A stretch of DNA of 64,000 nucleotides from DATMAM01 sp035559995 (GTDB lineage: Bacteria; Desulfobacterota; Binatia; UBA9968), in contig DATMAM010000066.1 of NCBI GenBank assembly GCA_035559995.1, positions 1 through 64,000 on the forward strand, given 5' to 3'. The translations under genes and the position numbers were made by a program. How positions within the stretch are numbered: the first letter of the stretch is position 1; each line of letters opens with the position of its first letter. This document shows positions 32,836 through 42,587 of this stretch, in pieces. The notes beneath the pieces are model-generated. The model was not told the origin of the DNA. It searched no databases and saw only the letters and a program-made list of their open reading frames with translations.

Positions 32836-34287
32836 TCACGGCCCGCGCGTGGGAAAGGCCGGCGGCACGATCTCTTCCACGGATCTTCCCGCCCAGTCGC
32901 GTTTCGGCCAATTGTCCCACGCGCGCTTGGCGGCCGCTTCGGCGCGCGCGTACAGCTCGTCCTCATCGACGCGCGTCGAGCGGCCCTCGGAAACGACGAC
33001 CTCTCCGTTGACGATCACGGTCTCGACGTCGGCGCCGCTCCCGTACTCGACAAGGGCCGTGATCGGATCGCGCACGGGCCCGTAGCGCGCGGTGCGCAAA
33101 TTCACGATCACGATATCCGCCTTCGCGCCCGGCGCCAGCTTTCCCAGGTCGTCCCGCCCCAAGGCCTTCGCGCCCCAGACGGTCGCCGCGTTAAAGACGC
33201 GCTCGGGGCGCGCGCCGTGATATTTTCTGTCGACCAGGCGCGAGATCAGCGACGCGTAGCGCATCTCCGAGACAATATCGAGCGGGTAAGTGTCGGTTCC
33301 GAGCGCGACGTTCACTCCGGCATCGACGTAGCGATCGAACGATTCCGCGGCGATCGCCATTTTCGCGTACTTGTGCGGGCAGTGGCCGACCGAGGCGCCG
33401 GATTCGGCGATGAGCTTGAGTTCATCTCCGAAAGGATAATCCACGCGGGAATGGCCCGAGATAAAAACCGCGTGCCCAAGCACGGTGCGCGGCCCGAGAA
33501 TGCCCGCCTCCGCGAGGTATTCGATCGCGGGCTTTCGGTAGTTGTAGAGAAGGTGCACCAGCTCGCGGAGATTTCCCGCCGCATGGATATGGATCCCGAC
33601 ATCGAGCTCTTTCGCCGCCGCGGCCGTCTCCTCGAGCAGCCCCGGCTCGCATGTTTCCGCCTGCGCGGGATTGAGGATTCCCTGGACGAGGCCGTTTTTG
33701 GCGCCGTGATACGCGCGGATAAAGTCAACCGCTCTTTGTAGCCCGGGCCGCCCGCCGTCCGCGCGATCTTCGTAATAGTGGCGTCCGGCGGCGTCGGTGT
33801 AGATGTCGCGGCTCCGGTAGGGCGGGCCAAAAAACACCCGGCCGCCGATCTCGCCGACGATCTCCACGTAAGCGCCGAGATCTCCGGGCCCGCCGCCGGG
33901 ATCGAGAACGGTGGTCGCGCCGTTCTTGAGCGCGCTGAAAAGCGCGTACTTGCGGCCGATCGCGACGGCTTCCGGGGGCGGGGCGGATGCGGCCGCCTCC
34001 TTCGTCGGCGCGCCGAAGACAAACCAGTTCGCGGAGAGGTAGTCCTTCTTCGTCACGTCCGTGATCAGATAGTCGCCGACGTTGAGCTGCGAGTGGACAT
34101 GAAGATTGATAAAGCCGGGGCAAATCAATTTCCCGGGCGCATGGATGACTTGGTCGGCGGGTTTCGCGCGGTCCCTGCCGACGTAGGTAATCGTGTCTCC
34201 TTCCACCAGGACGCTGCCGTCGGGAATAAGCTCGTGGTGGGCTCCCGACCATCCCACGACCGTTCCGCCGTCGATTCTGATCGCCAT
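32836..34287 (-). CDS. AtzA/TrzA-like metal-dependent amidohydrolase
   Basis: A 483-residue TIM-barrel amidohydrolase. The N-terminal beta-sandwich holds PGFINLHVHSQL, whose HxH starts the metal site. IHIHAAGN and TVLGHAVF supply further His ligands, and the Asp is in ALGTDTYPLD. The C-terminus closes the sandwich with GAKADIVIVNLRTAR. This subgroup deaminates or dechlorinates purine-, triazine- or guanidine-like compounds. The substrate is not predictable. It is the first gene of a two-gene minus-strand unit with the hydroxyacid dehydrogenase and is divergent from the binding-protein gene at 34509. Confidence 0.9.
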   Translation of the reverse strand: MAIRIDGGTVVGWSGAHHELIPDGSVLVEGDTITYVGRDRAKPADQVIHAPGKLICPGFINLHVHSQLNVGDYLITDVTKKDYLSANWFVFGAPTKEAAASAPPPEAVAIGRKYALFSALKNGATTVLDPGGGPGDLGAYVEIVGEIGGRVFFGPPYRSRDIYTDAAGRHYYEDRADGGRPGLQRAVDFIRAYHGAKNGLVQGILNPAQAETCEPGLLEETAAAAKELDVGIHIHAAGNLRELVHLLYNYRKPAIEYLAEAGILGPRTVLGHAVFISGHSRVDYPFGDELKLIAESGASVGHCPHKYAKMAIAAESFDRYVDAGVNVALGTDTYPLDIVSEMRYASLISRLVDRKYHGARPERVFNAATVWGAKALGRDDLGKLAPGAKADIVIVNLRTARYGPVRDPITALVEYGSGADVETVIVNGEVVVSEGRSTRVDEDELYARAEAAAKRAWDNWPKRDWAGRSVEEIVPPAFPTRGP

Positions 34288-34508
34288 GGTTTCTTACCTT
34301 TCTCAGCGCTGCTGATCGCTGGCGCTCTTTGTGTGCCGGTCATCCCGCATGCTTTTAGCGGGAATCGACAAGAGACTCAAACTCGTCCCGCGCGCCGGTT
34401 GTGGCTTAAGACAAGCGCAGGACTCGCTCGGCCGCGCCGCCCGACGATCTTGCCTGAAGTTTCGCCTGCGCATAAGATCGGGCCATCGAGGGTAAGGAGG
34501 ACCGGCAA

Positions 34509-35654
34509 ATGAGGACCAGGCTCGACCGGATACTGCCTTTGTGCACTCTCTTCGGCGCGCTTTTGTTCGCCGCTTTAAGCTTCGCCGCCCAGCCGAATGC
34601 GGCGTTGCTCAAGGCCAAAAAAGATGGGGAGGCAAAGGGCTACATCTTCGAGACCAGCCACGAGGAGATAGTGGCGAAAGCCAAGAAAGACGGAAGGCTC
34701 AAAGTGCTCACCGGGCTCGATCCCGCCTCGCACGCTCCCATGATCCAGAGCTTCAAGAAAAAATATCCTTTCATGGAGAGCGTGGAGATCTATGAGATCG
34801 ATAACACCGACGCATCGCAGCGCGTCGTGAGCGAGCTGAAAGCCGGCCGCGGGCGCGAGTGGGACGTCGCTTACTTCTCCAGCGAGTTCTACTCGGAATA
34901 TCCGCCCCTGGCGAAGAAGTTCGACATCCTGGGCATGGCCGAGCACGGGGTGCTGAAGATCTCGCCGAAGATGGTGGAGCCCAAGCACCGAACCATCGTG
35001 GCTCTCGGCAGCACGATCAGCGTCTCGGCATACAACAAAAAGCTGATCGCGCCCGAGAAGGTTCCCAACCGCTGGGAAGATTTTCTGCGGCCCGATCTCA
35101 AAGGCAAGAAATTCCTCGTGGAGGTCATTCCGTATCCGTTCGCCGCGTTCGCCGCCTGTCCGGAAGAGGGATTGGGGTTGGAGTGGGGGCTGAGGCTTGC
35201 GCGAGGCCTGCGCGATCAGGAGCCGATCTGGATTCGCGGCAACACGCGCGCGCTCACCGCGATGATTGCGGGAGAGTACGCGCTTCACTTTGCGACTCAC
35301 TACCAATCGGTAGTGCGGGCGATGGCCAAGGACCCGACCGGGTCGCTCCAGGCCAAAATCATTGAACCGGTGCCGGTTCGGCTCACGGAGATAAAAATGG
35401 TCCTCGGCTCGGCGTCGCACCCGTACGCGGGCCTGTTGTTTATCGAGCACGAAGCGAGCCCGGAAGGGCAGGCGATCATCGACAAGTACGGCCCTCTCAA
35501 AGGCTCCCTCTTTGTTCCCGGCAGCGCGTTGGCGAAGGCGGTCGAAGGAAAAAAGCTCTGCGTCTCCGGCTTCGACGAGCACGGCAATCACAAGAAATGG
35601 ATGGCGATGGCGGTCGAAGCGTTCGGCTTTCCCAACGCCGAGAAGGGAAGATAG
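34509..35654 (+). CDS. ABC transporter substrate-binding protein, Fe3+-type fold, paralogue 1
   Basis: 381 residues with a signal peptide (CTLFGALLFAALSFAA) and the periplasmic binding fold 2 used for Fe3+, thiamine or organic acids. Family landmarks shared with the genes at 37173, 40160 and 41363 include EEIVAKAKKDGRLKVL, KKFDILGMAEHGVLKI, RWEDFLRPDLKGKKF and QEPIWIRGNTRALT. The N-terminal LLKAKKDGEAKGY segment is peculiar to this group. GTAAGGAGG precedes the ATG. No ATPase or permease gene adjoins it. Confidence 0.88.
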   Translation: MRTRLDRILPLCTLFGALLFAALSFAAQPNAALLKAKKDGEAKGYIFETSHEEIVAKAKKDGRLKVLTGLDPASHAPMIQSFKKKYPFMESVEIYEIDNTDASQRVVSELKAGRGREWDVAYFSSEFYSEYPPLAKKFDILGMAEHGVLKISPKMVEPKHRTIVALGSTISVSAYNKKLIAPEKVPNRWEDFLRPDLKGKKFLVEVIPYPFAAFAACPEEGLGLEWGLRLARGLRDQEPIWIRGNTRALTAMIAGEYALHFATHYQSVVRAMAKDPTGSLQAKIIEPVPVRLTEIKMVLGSASHPYAGLLFIEHEASPEGQAIIDKYGPLKGSLFVPGSALAKAVEGKKLCVSGFDEHGNHKKWMAMAVEAFGFPNAEKGR

Positions 35655-35972
35655 GGTGGCCGGCGCTCATCCGGCTACGCGCGGGTTCGGCGGATCGGCG
35701 GGGCCGCGGCGGTTCTACACGGTTCGGATACGTAACTGCTGATTTGGATGTCTGCTACTCCAGAGAAAGAGGGAACCTTATCAGGCGCGCGGCCGCATGA
35801 GCGCCCTTCAAGCCGTGAGAAGGACTTGAGGCTCTTACCTGAGTTAGAAGCGCTTCTCGAAATCCAGAGAGCGCAAAAGAAAACCGGCGGGTGAGCGGAC
35901 GGTGCCGTTAGGGCTGGCGGACATTTCGGGCATCCGGGCTATCGGCCGAAATCCGGCCCTGCGGTCCGCTGT
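35655..35972. other. Intergenic region
   Basis: 318 bases between two binding-protein genes. I see no convincing coding sequence. Short frames here are continuations in other phases and show no motif. Confidence 0.5.
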
Positions 35973-37055
35973 ATGAGACTACGCGTGGGAAACGCCTGCT
36001 GGCACGCGCATCACATCTTTGCCGCAGCCACGTGCAAAGAGGCGGGCTTTTTCGCTCAGGAAGGGCTCGATGTCGAAGTGGTCCACGCCAGGATCTACGC
36101 CGAAGGACTAAAGGCGAGCCGGCCGGGCGGCGAGCGTTACGACGAGGTCGGCAAAGTCCTGCCGGACATGATCGAATTCAACATCGATATCATTTGCGAC
36201 ATCCACTTGCCGACGATCTTCAACGAGCGGCTTCTCGGGAACGACGAGCTCAGCATCATCGGCGGCTGGCGCAGCTACTTTCCTTACTGCGTGATGGCGC
36301 GAGAGGGCATCAGCTCGATTGCCGATCTCAAGGGCAAGCGGATCGGCGAGTGGTATCGCGGCTCGCAGTACACGATCTGGTTCGAGCGCGAGCTGCGCAA
36401 GGCGGGATTGGATCCCAACACAGACGTGCAGTGGATGACCGGTTACCGGTACGGCTCCGCGCGCGAGGCCTGGAAGCCTCTGCTCGCGGGCGAGACCGAT
36501 GTGGCCGTGGTCCAGAACCCGTGGGTGCCTCTGCTGATGGAGCAGGGCTTCAACAAGATCTTTGATTTCCTGGAGCATCATAAGCCGCACGGCCGCCCGG
36601 AGCGCGTGACCGTCGCGCGCAAGCGCTTCATCGAGCGCCACCCGGAGCTGATCAAACGCTACTGGAAAGCCACCATTCGCGGCTACCAGTTCATGCGCAT
36701 CGTTCCGGAAAACTATCCGTTCCAGCGTTACGTCGAAGCCAAGCTCCGCGTCAACAACCCGGACGAGTCCGAGCGCATGCGTCCTCTCCGGGGCGACATG
36801 TCGAAGGAAGGGCTGGAGCTGATGGAAAGCAGCTTTTACCCCTTGGACGGCAAGGTGAGCGTCGAAGGCGTGGCGAAATTGGTGGAGGAGTTCAAGGAGG
36901 GCGGCATCTTGCCGCAATCGGTGAGCCGCTCCGATATCGAAGAAGTGGTGCGCAACGAGCTGGTCGAGGAAGCATGGGCGGAAGTCTCCAAGACCGACGA
37001 GGTGAAGCGCAATCTGGAGCGCCTTCAGCCGGTAATCGAGAGGTACGGATATTAG
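35973..37055 (+). CDS. NMT1/THI5-like substrate-binding protein
   Basis: A 360-residue protein of the NMT1/SsuA-like periplasmic-binding family, with KEAGFFAQEGLDVEVVHA at the start, then DLKGKRIGEW and LLAGETDVAVVQNPW. These proteins bind sulfonates, nitrate, thiamine precursors or aromatic carboxylates. No signal peptide is visible at the ATG used, so it may be cytoplasmic or its start may be further upstream. No transporter partner adjoins it. It sits between two paralogous Fe3+-type binding proteins. Confidence 0.8.
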   Translation: MRLRVGNACWHAHHIFAAATCKEAGFFAQEGLDVEVVHARIYAEGLKASRPGGERYDEVGKVLPDMIEFNIDIICDIHLPTIFNERLLGNDELSIIGGWRSYFPYCVMAREGISSIADLKGKRIGEWYRGSQYTIWFERELRKAGLDPNTDVQWMTGYRYGSAREAWKPLLAGETDVAVVQNPWVPLLMEQGFNKIFDFLEHHKPHGRPERVTVARKRFIERHPELIKRYWKATIRGYQFMRIVPENYPFQRYVEAKLRVNNPDESERMRPLRGDMSKEGLELMESSFYPLDGKVSVEGVAKLVEEFKEGGILPQSVSRSDIEEVVRNELVEEAWAEVSKTDEVKRNLERLQPVIERYGY

Positions 37056-37172
37056 CGCGTTCACGAGTTCTCAACGGCCCGGGCGTGCAAAGGCCGGTCT
37101 GGCTGGCTCTTTTGGGTTCAATCTGCTAATGGAAAATCTCCACAAACAGAGAAGCCGGAGGTTCGAGGTTCT

Positions 37173-38297
37173 ATGAAGGTTCGTTTGCCCGTAGCCGTTT
37201 TCTTTCTCTCTTTTCTTTGGTGCGCAGGCGCCGGTTCCGCGCGCGGCGCTTCGGCGCCGGAGCTGGCCAAGGCTCAGAAGGAGGCCAAGGCAAAAGGTTA
37301 TGAATTTTTGACCAGCCACGATGACATCGTCGCCAGGGCAAAAAAGGAAGGCCGCCTGCGAGTGCTGGCCGAGATGGAGCCGCCGACGATCAAGGCGACG
37401 ACCAAAGCGTTCATGCAGAAGTACCCTTTTATCGATCTCTACGTGCAGGAAATTACCGGAACTGACGCGGCGCGCGCGAACATTCTGGAGATCAAGAGCG
37501 GCGCCGCCAAAGATTGGGACATCCTCCACCTGTCAACCGACTTCTACAGCGAATACCTGCCCTATCTATGGAAGATCGACATTTACGGCATGGCGGCGAA
37601 CGGGGTGCTCAAGATCCCGCCTCCCATGATCGACCCAAAGCACCGCAACGTCGTCGGCTTTTACAGTCGCTTCCAGGTGACGGTGTACAATAAGAACATG
37701 GTCGCGGCGCACCTGCTTCCCAAGGTGTGGGAGGATATTCTCAAGCCGGAGTTCAAGGGAAAGAAATTCGCCGCCGATATCCGGCCCACGGAGATCGCCG
37801 CCCTGGTGCCGGCGTGGGGACTGGAAAAGACGCTGGACTTTGCCCGCAAGGTCGCGGCGCAGCAGCCGATCTGGGTGCGCGGGGGCAGCAGGACGATCAC
37901 GTCGATTATTGCCGGCGAAGTGCCGATGATGATCGGCCCGAACTTTCACACAACGAAAAGAGCCCAGGGCAAGGACAAAACCGGCGTTCTTCAGTATGTT
38001 ATTCCAGAGCCGGTTCCCGTGCGCCTTTCGCTGGAAGAGGCGATTCAAGCGGGAGCGAAAAATCCGCACGCGGCGCTCTTGTGGCTTGAATGGATGGCAA
38101 GCGTCGAAGCGCAAAAATTGGCGGACGAGCACGAACCGTTGGCTTCATCGGTTTACGTCATCGACGGGCAGGTGGAAAAGGCGCTCCGCGGCAAGAAGTT
38201 GTCGACCGTGAGCTGGGAAGACCACCAGCATATGGAAGAGTGGCAGCGCAAGGTTTTCGAGGCGTACGGCTTTCCCAAAGCGGAGAGGCTCAAGTAG
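37173..38297 (+). CDS. ABC transporter substrate-binding protein, Fe3+-type fold, paralogue 2
   Basis: 374 residues with signal peptide PVAVFFLSFLWCAGAGSARG. It shares the group motifs AKAKGYEFLTSHDDIVARAK, KIDIYGMAANGVLKIP and IAALVPAWGLEKTL; the last is identical in the gene at 41363. So these two are recent duplicates, more similar to each other than to paralogue 1. It probably captures an organic anion or iron chelate in the periplasm. A cupin gene follows 112 bases downstream. Confidence 0.88.
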   Translation: MKVRLPVAVFFLSFLWCAGAGSARGASAPELAKAQKEAKAKGYEFLTSHDDIVARAKKEGRLRVLAEMEPPTIKATTKAFMQKYPFIDLYVQEITGTDAARANILEIKSGAAKDWDILHLSTDFYSEYLPYLWKIDIYGMAANGVLKIPPPMIDPKHRNVVGFYSRFQVTVYNKNMVAAHLLPKVWEDILKPEFKGKKFAADIRPTEIAALVPAWGLEKTLDFARKVAAQQPIWVRGGSRTITSIIAGEVPMMIGPNFHTTKRAQGKDKTGVLQYVIPEPVPVRLSLEEAIQAGAKNPHAALLWLEWMASVEAQKLADEHEPLASSVYVIDGQVEKALRGKKLSTVSWEDHQHMEEWQRKVFEAYGFPKAERLK

Positions 38298-38409
38298 AAC
38301 CGTTTGCCGGACACCCGACGATTGTTTTATACCTGTGGGTCGTAAGGCGGGATAGCCGCGAAAAACCAGGCGCGCCGGAAACGAGAATTGCCTTACAAGG
38401 AGGTGCAAC

Positions 38410-38970
38410 GTGGATAAGGATCAACAGCAGCATTACGACGAGGAGCGTGTCTACGTCAGGAGCGTTGGCAGTCATGCCTACAATCTGACCCAGGAACTCG
38501 AGCGGCTGCGCAGCCTGCCGCGCGTCATCAAGGCTTCCGACCGCCCGTGGCGCAGCGGGCCGCAGGTGTTTCACAAGAACATGATGAACCCCGGCCATGG
38601 CTTGCTCCAGAGCCTGCACTGCTCGATCGAGGAACTGGCCCCCGGGGGGCGCTCGCAGAAGCACGGCCATCAGAACTCGGCGTTGCTTTATGTCCTCGAA
38701 GGTCAAGGCTACGACATCCATGACGGCGTCAAGTACGAGTGGAACGCCGGCGATCTCGTGGTGGTGACGCCGGGCTGCGTGCACCAGCACTTCAATGCTT
38801 TGAAGGATCGTCCGGCGCGCGTGCTGATCATCAAAGGCAAGCCGCTGTTTCTCTTCATGGGGCTCTGGCTTCAGGGCTTTGTCGAGAAGGCGCCGAAAAC
38901 GCCGGTGCCGGGCTGGGAAAATTTCAAGCCGATCGACGGCTCGGTGTGGGAGAGACTGGAGCGCGGGTAG
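38410..38970 (+). CDS. Cupin-domain protein
   Basis: A 186-residue single-cupin protein. The two metal motifs are GGRSQKHGHQNSALLYVLEG and GDLVVVTPGCVHQHFNA, giving three His ligands and a Glu-like position. The C-terminus has an extra hydrophobic segment (PLFLFMGLW). It resembles half of the bicupin at 56409, which carries a similar WFHQHFN motif. Cupins of this type include aromatic ring-cleaving dioxygenases such as gentisate dioxygenase, so a role in aromatic breakdown is possible. The start is a GTG preceded by AAGGAGGTGC. Confidence 0.85.
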   Translation: MDKDQQQHYDEERVYVRSVGSHAYNLTQELERLRSLPRVIKASDRPWRSGPQVFHKNMMNPGHGLLQSLHCSIEELAPGGRSQKHGHQNSALLYVLEGQGYDIHDGVKYEWNAGDLVVVTPGCVHQHFNALKDRPARVLIIKGKPLFLFMGLWLQGFVEKAPKTPVPGWENFKPIDGSVWERLERG

Positions 38971-39121
38971 GCAATCGGCGTTTCCGGTTTCGAGTGAAAC
39001 GAGCGGTCGAGCGGCAAGACTGGAGGCCGAGTTGCTCGCGCAGTTTCAATAGAAGTCGCGCGCGTCGAGCGTCTTTCCATTTTAGGGAGATGCGACAATT
39101 GCGCGAAAAGGAGGGAAGGGT

Positions 39122-39559
39122 ATGGCTCAGGAAAGCAACGAGCAGGAAGTTCCCGCGCCGTTCAAAGTGGCGAAGATAAGGCCGCAGCTGGTGAGCCGGG
39201 GAAAGAAGGGCCAGTCGCTCTTCAGGACCGACATTTTGGGCGCCACGGTCCAGGTGGTCACGAGCGGCGGCGAGACCAATTTGCACGCGCACGCCGGCAG
39301 CGACGCCGCGTGGCTGGTGATCAGCGGCAGAGCAAAATTTTACACCGAAGGCGACCGGCTTGTCGCGGAGCTGGGAAAGCACGACATGCTGTTGATCCCG
39401 CGCGGCACGCTCTATTGGTTCGAAAGCAGCAGCTCCGAGCCTCTCGTCATCCTGCGCTTCAGCGCGCGCGCCCAGGACACTCCGGACCGGCGCATCGACA
39501 AGGAGCCGCGCCGGCAGTTGCCGCGCGAAGTGATCGAAGGCCAGTACTTCGAGGGGTAA
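39122..39559 (+). CDS. Cupin-domain protein
   Basis: A 145-residue single-domain cupin. Motif 1 is TNLHAHAGSDAAWLVISGRA and motif 2 GKHDMLLIPRGTLYWFESS. The two His of motif 1 are present, but the His of motif 2 is replaced by Tyr or Trp, so metal binding may be altered. GGAGGGAAGGGT lies upstream of the ATG. It follows the cupin at 38410 and belongs to the same run of binding-protein and cupin genes. Confidence 0.8.
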   Translation: MAQESNEQEVPAPFKVAKIRPQLVSRGKKGQSLFRTDILGATVQVVTSGGETNLHAHAGSDAAWLVISGRAKFYTEGDRLVAELGKHDMLLIPRGTLYWFESSSSEPLVILRFSARAQDTPDRRIDKEPRRQLPREVIEGQYFEG

Positions 39560-39758
39560 AGGGTTTGGAAGTCCCTTGACCCCTTTTTTCGAACGAGGGG
39601 CATGGGCTTGTGTTCGTCATTCCCGTGAAAGGGGGCATGCACGGAAAGAGCAACGGGACTGGATGCCCGCCTTCGCGGGCATGACGGAGCGGAGATTTCT
39701 CGGTGTTAACCAATGTGCCAATGGTTAACGATAGCCAGATACGCCACCAGGAGGCTTT
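39560..39758. repeat. Intergenic region with palindromic repeat
   Basis: At 39663-39682 ATGCCCGC, a CTTC loop and GCGGGCAT form a perfect hairpin, within GGATGCCCGCCTTCGCGGGC and a trailing ATGACGG. This is the widespread extragenic palindrome found in many GC-rich genomes. No gene is visible in the rest. Confidence 0.6.
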
Positions 39759-40109
39759 ATGCCGTTTAGCGCCGTCAACGCAAACGAGATTGAGAAGGTC
39801 AAGACGGGCCGCGGGCACACGACCTGGCTGTACCGCGCAACCGATAAGAGCGAGCCGAGCATCATGATTCGCCATTGGGGGCCGGAAACCGACATCCCCG
39901 TGCACAGCCATCCGTTTAACGAGATGTTTTACGTGCTCGAAGGGGAGATCGAGATCGGCGGCACGACCTACAAAGCGGGATCTTGCATCTACATTCCGAA
40001 GGGGCACGCATACGGCCCCACCCGAGCGCCGAAAGGCGGCAAGGTGCTCCGCTACGCCGAGTCTTCGCAAGGCGCGCGCGAACCAAGGCAGGGAGCGAGA
40101 GAAGATTAG
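39759..40109 (+). CDS. Small cupin (ChrR-like)
   Basis: 116 residues forming one cupin barrel. Motif 1 is DIPVHSHPFNEMFYVLEGEI, with two His and the Glu; motif 2 is GSCIYIPKGHAYGPTRA, with the third His. All ligands are therefore intact, unlike the cupin at 39122. A CAGGAGG box precedes the ATG. The product could be a small dioxygenase or isomerase. It is 50 bases upstream of the next binding-protein gene, with which it may be co-transcribed. Confidence 0.82.
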   Translation: MPFSAVNANEIEKVKTGRGHTTWLYRATDKSEPSIMIRHWGPETDIPVHSHPFNEMFYVLEGEIEIGGTTYKAGSCIYIPKGHAYGPTRAPKGGKVLRYAESSQGAREPRQGARED

Positions 40110-40159
40110 CCGCTAGAACCTAACCATCCGATTTTTTCGGATTAGAGAAGGAGATAACG

Positions 40160-41287
40160 GTGCCCTCCTTGACAAAATTGGCTGCCCTCCTCCTTCTCTC
40201 CAAACTATTGTTAGCTGCCGATTTTATTTCTGCCGCGGCACCGAGCTCTGACCTCGCACGAGCAAAACGCGAGTCCGAAAGCCGCGGGTACATTTTTCTT
40301 CAAACCCACGATGAAATCGTAGCGAAGGCAAAGGCCGAACGAAGGGTACGCGTTCTTAGCTCTTTTGACGCGGAGACCTACCGGCCTATGATTGCTGCCT
40401 TTCGCCAAAAGTATCCGTTCCTCGAAGTCGAAGCGGAACAACTTACGGGCACGGAAGCCGACCAGCGGTTTCTCCTGGAGATCAAGGCGGGAACCGTCCG
40501 CCAGTGGGACGCCTTCTCCTTGACATCAGAGTCGTACAAGGAGTATCCGGCGTTTCTCAAAAAATTTGATCTTTTGGGTATGGCAAGGCACGGCGTGCTG
40601 CAGATGCCGGTGGAGATGATTGATCCCGACAACCGCAACATCGTCGCGCTAACCAGTTCGGTTTCGATCGTCGCTTACAACAACGGCAGAATTGCCGCGG
40701 AAAAAGTTCCGAACACTTGGGAAGGTTTTCTCGTTCCCGAGCTAAAGGGAAAAAAGTTTTTGGTCGACATTCGCCCGCATCCGTACCGAACCATGGTTCC
40801 GACCATGGGCCTCGAGTGGGTGTTGGACTACTGTCGAAAGCTCGCCGCTCAGGAGCCGATTTGGGTTCGCGGGCAGACCAGGGCGCTGACATCGCTGGCG
40901 GCCGGGGAATACGCCATGTTTGCCGCTGTCAACTATCACTCGACGATGGGTGTGGCGAGAAAAAGCCCGACGGGCAATCTACAGGTCAAGGTAATCGAGC
41001 CGATTCCCGTACGACTCTCGGCTACCGAGGCGATTCTCAGCAGCGCGCCGCGCCCGCACGCGGCGCTGCTCTGGCTCGAGTTTCAAGCAAGCCCGGAGGG
41101 GCAAAAAATCATCGATGAGTACGAGCCCGTCAAGTCGTCGATCTATTCCCCGGGCTCCGCGGTGGAAAAGCTGGTCAGAGGAAAAAAACTCGCCGTTCTG
41201 GATTGGAAAGACTACGGGGAGTCCGGCGAGCTCGTCGAAAAGATCGTCGCCGCGTTCGGTTTCCCCAAAGCCGATAGAGGACGCTGA
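40160..41287 (+). CDS. ABC transporter substrate-binding protein, Fe3+-type fold, paralogue 3
   Basis: 375 residues, signal peptide KLAALLLLSKLLLAADFISA. It shares HDEIVAKAKAERRVRVLSSF, KKFDLLGMARHGVLQMP, NTWEGFLVPELKGKKFLVDI and QEPIWVRGQTRALTSLAAGE with the other members of the group. The start is a GTG preceded by GAAGGAGATAACG. It lies directly upstream of paralogue 4, in tandem. Confidence 0.88.
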   Translation: MPSLTKLAALLLLSKLLLAADFISAAAPSSDLARAKRESESRGYIFLQTHDEIVAKAKAERRVRVLSSFDAETYRPMIAAFRQKYPFLEVEAEQLTGTEADQRFLLEIKAGTVRQWDAFSLTSESYKEYPAFLKKFDLLGMARHGVLQMPVEMIDPDNRNIVALTSSVSIVAYNNGRIAAEKVPNTWEGFLVPELKGKKFLVDIRPHPYRTMVPTMGLEWVLDYCRKLAAQEPIWVRGQTRALTSLAAGEYAMFAAVNYHSTMGVARKSPTGNLQVKVIEPIPVRLSATEAILSSAPRPHAALLWLEFQASPEGQKIIDEYEPVKSSIYSPGSAVEKLVRGKKLAVLDWKDYGESGELVEKIVAAFGFPKADRGR

Positions 41288-41362
41288 CTTCGTCGCGGTC
41301 AAAGTGCTCGACAGCGCTGGCGCGGTGCCTACGCGTTGTTTGTTTTTGCCACAGGAGGACGC

Positions 41363-42487
41363 ATGAAATTTGGTTTGTTCGTCGGGATCGCCCTGGCAAT
41401 GTTGTTTCCTGCGGGGCTGCCCGCGCTCCATGCGGCCTCGACGGTGGATCTTAATACTGCCAAGGCAGAGGCAGAAGCTAAGGGCTATATTTTTGAACTG
41501 CGCCATGACGATATTGTCGCCAAGGCCAAGAAAGAGCGCGGCAAGATGCGCGCGCACATTTCACAGGACCCGCCGACCTTCAACGCCATAGCCGAAGCGT
41601 TCAAAGCCGAATATCCTTTTGTCGATCCGCACGTCGAAGAGCTTACCGGAACCGACGCGACGCAGCGTTTTTTCTTGCAGGTCAAGGCGGGCCGGGCGCA
41701 GGGGTGGGACGCGGGTCATTTGTCCGACGAGGTGTATCAGGCTTATCAACCCTATCTCAAGAAGTTCGACATTTTCGGCATGGCGCGCCATGGCGTGCTT
41801 CGGATCCCAACGGAGATCATCGATCCGGTCAAGCGCAACATCGCGGCGGTGAACAGCGGCACGCAAGTGATCGCGTACAACAAAAAACTCCTCGCCGCCG
41901 AGAGGCTCCCGAGCACATGGGAGGATTTTCTAAAGCCCGAGTTCAAAGGGAGGAAGTTCGCTGCCGACATTCGGCCGACGGAGATCGCGGCGTTGGTACC
42001 GGCCTGGGGCCTCGAAAAAACGCTCGCGTTCGCCCGCCAGATTGCCGCGCAGGAGCCGATCTGGGTGCGCGGCGCCACGCGGACGCTCACGGCGATGGCG
42101 GCCGGAGAGTATGCGCTGTTTTTGGGGCCGAACTTCAACACGGTGATGCGGGCAATCAAAAAAGACCTCAGCGGGTCGCTGGATCTGAAGGTGGTCGAGC
42201 CCGTTCCGGTTCGTCTTACGGAGGCGCTCGCCGTTTTGGCATCGTCGGAGCGGCCGTATACGGCGCTGCTGTGGATCGAGTTCCAAGCCAGCCCGAAGGG
42301 GCAGAAGCTCGTCGACGAGTTTCATCCTTATGGAGCGTCGGCGTTCATTGCGGGCTCGGCGCAGGAGAGGCTTTTGCGGGGCAAGCGGCTGTCCGTCGTG
42401 CAGTGGGACCATTTTTCCAAGCTCGGCGAATATCAAGCGAAAGTGGTCGAAGCCTACGGCTTTCCGAAGGAAGAAAGAAAGAAATAG
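41363..42487 (+). CDS. ABC transporter substrate-binding protein, Fe3+-type fold, paralogue 4
   Basis: 374 residues with signal peptide FGLFVGIALAMLFPAGLPA. It shares HDDIVAKAKKERGKMRA, KKFDIFGMARHGVLRIP and IAALVPAWGLEKTLAFAR with the group, being closest to paralogue 2. CAGGAGGACGC precedes the ATG at 41363; a longer frame begins nine codons earlier. A Rieske oxygenase gene follows 100 bases downstream, suggesting that this protein brings in the oxygenase substrate, though this is inference. Confidence 0.88.
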   Translation: MKFGLFVGIALAMLFPAGLPALHAASTVDLNTAKAEAEAKGYIFELRHDDIVAKAKKERGKMRAHISQDPPTFNAIAEAFKAEYPFVDPHVEELTGTDATQRFFLQVKAGRAQGWDAGHLSDEVYQAYQPYLKKFDIFGMARHGVLRIPTEIIDPVKRNIAAVNSGTQVIAYNKKLLAAERLPSTWEDFLKPEFKGRKFAADIRPTEIAALVPAWGLEKTLAFARQIAAQEPIWVRGATRTLTAMAAGEYALFLGPNFNTVMRAIKKDLSGSLDLKVVEPVPVRLTEALAVLASSERPYTALLWIEFQASPKGQKLVDEFHPYGASAFIAGSAQERLLRGKRLSVVQWDHFSKLGEYQAKVVEAYGFPKEERKK

Positions 42488-42587
42488 AGAGTAAAATTCA
42501 CAATTCGAAGGTGGGTCGGCCGTAGGATGGGTTGAGCTCAAGCGAAACCCACCGTTGAAACTCCAGCAGGGAGGAACAAAAACCAAC

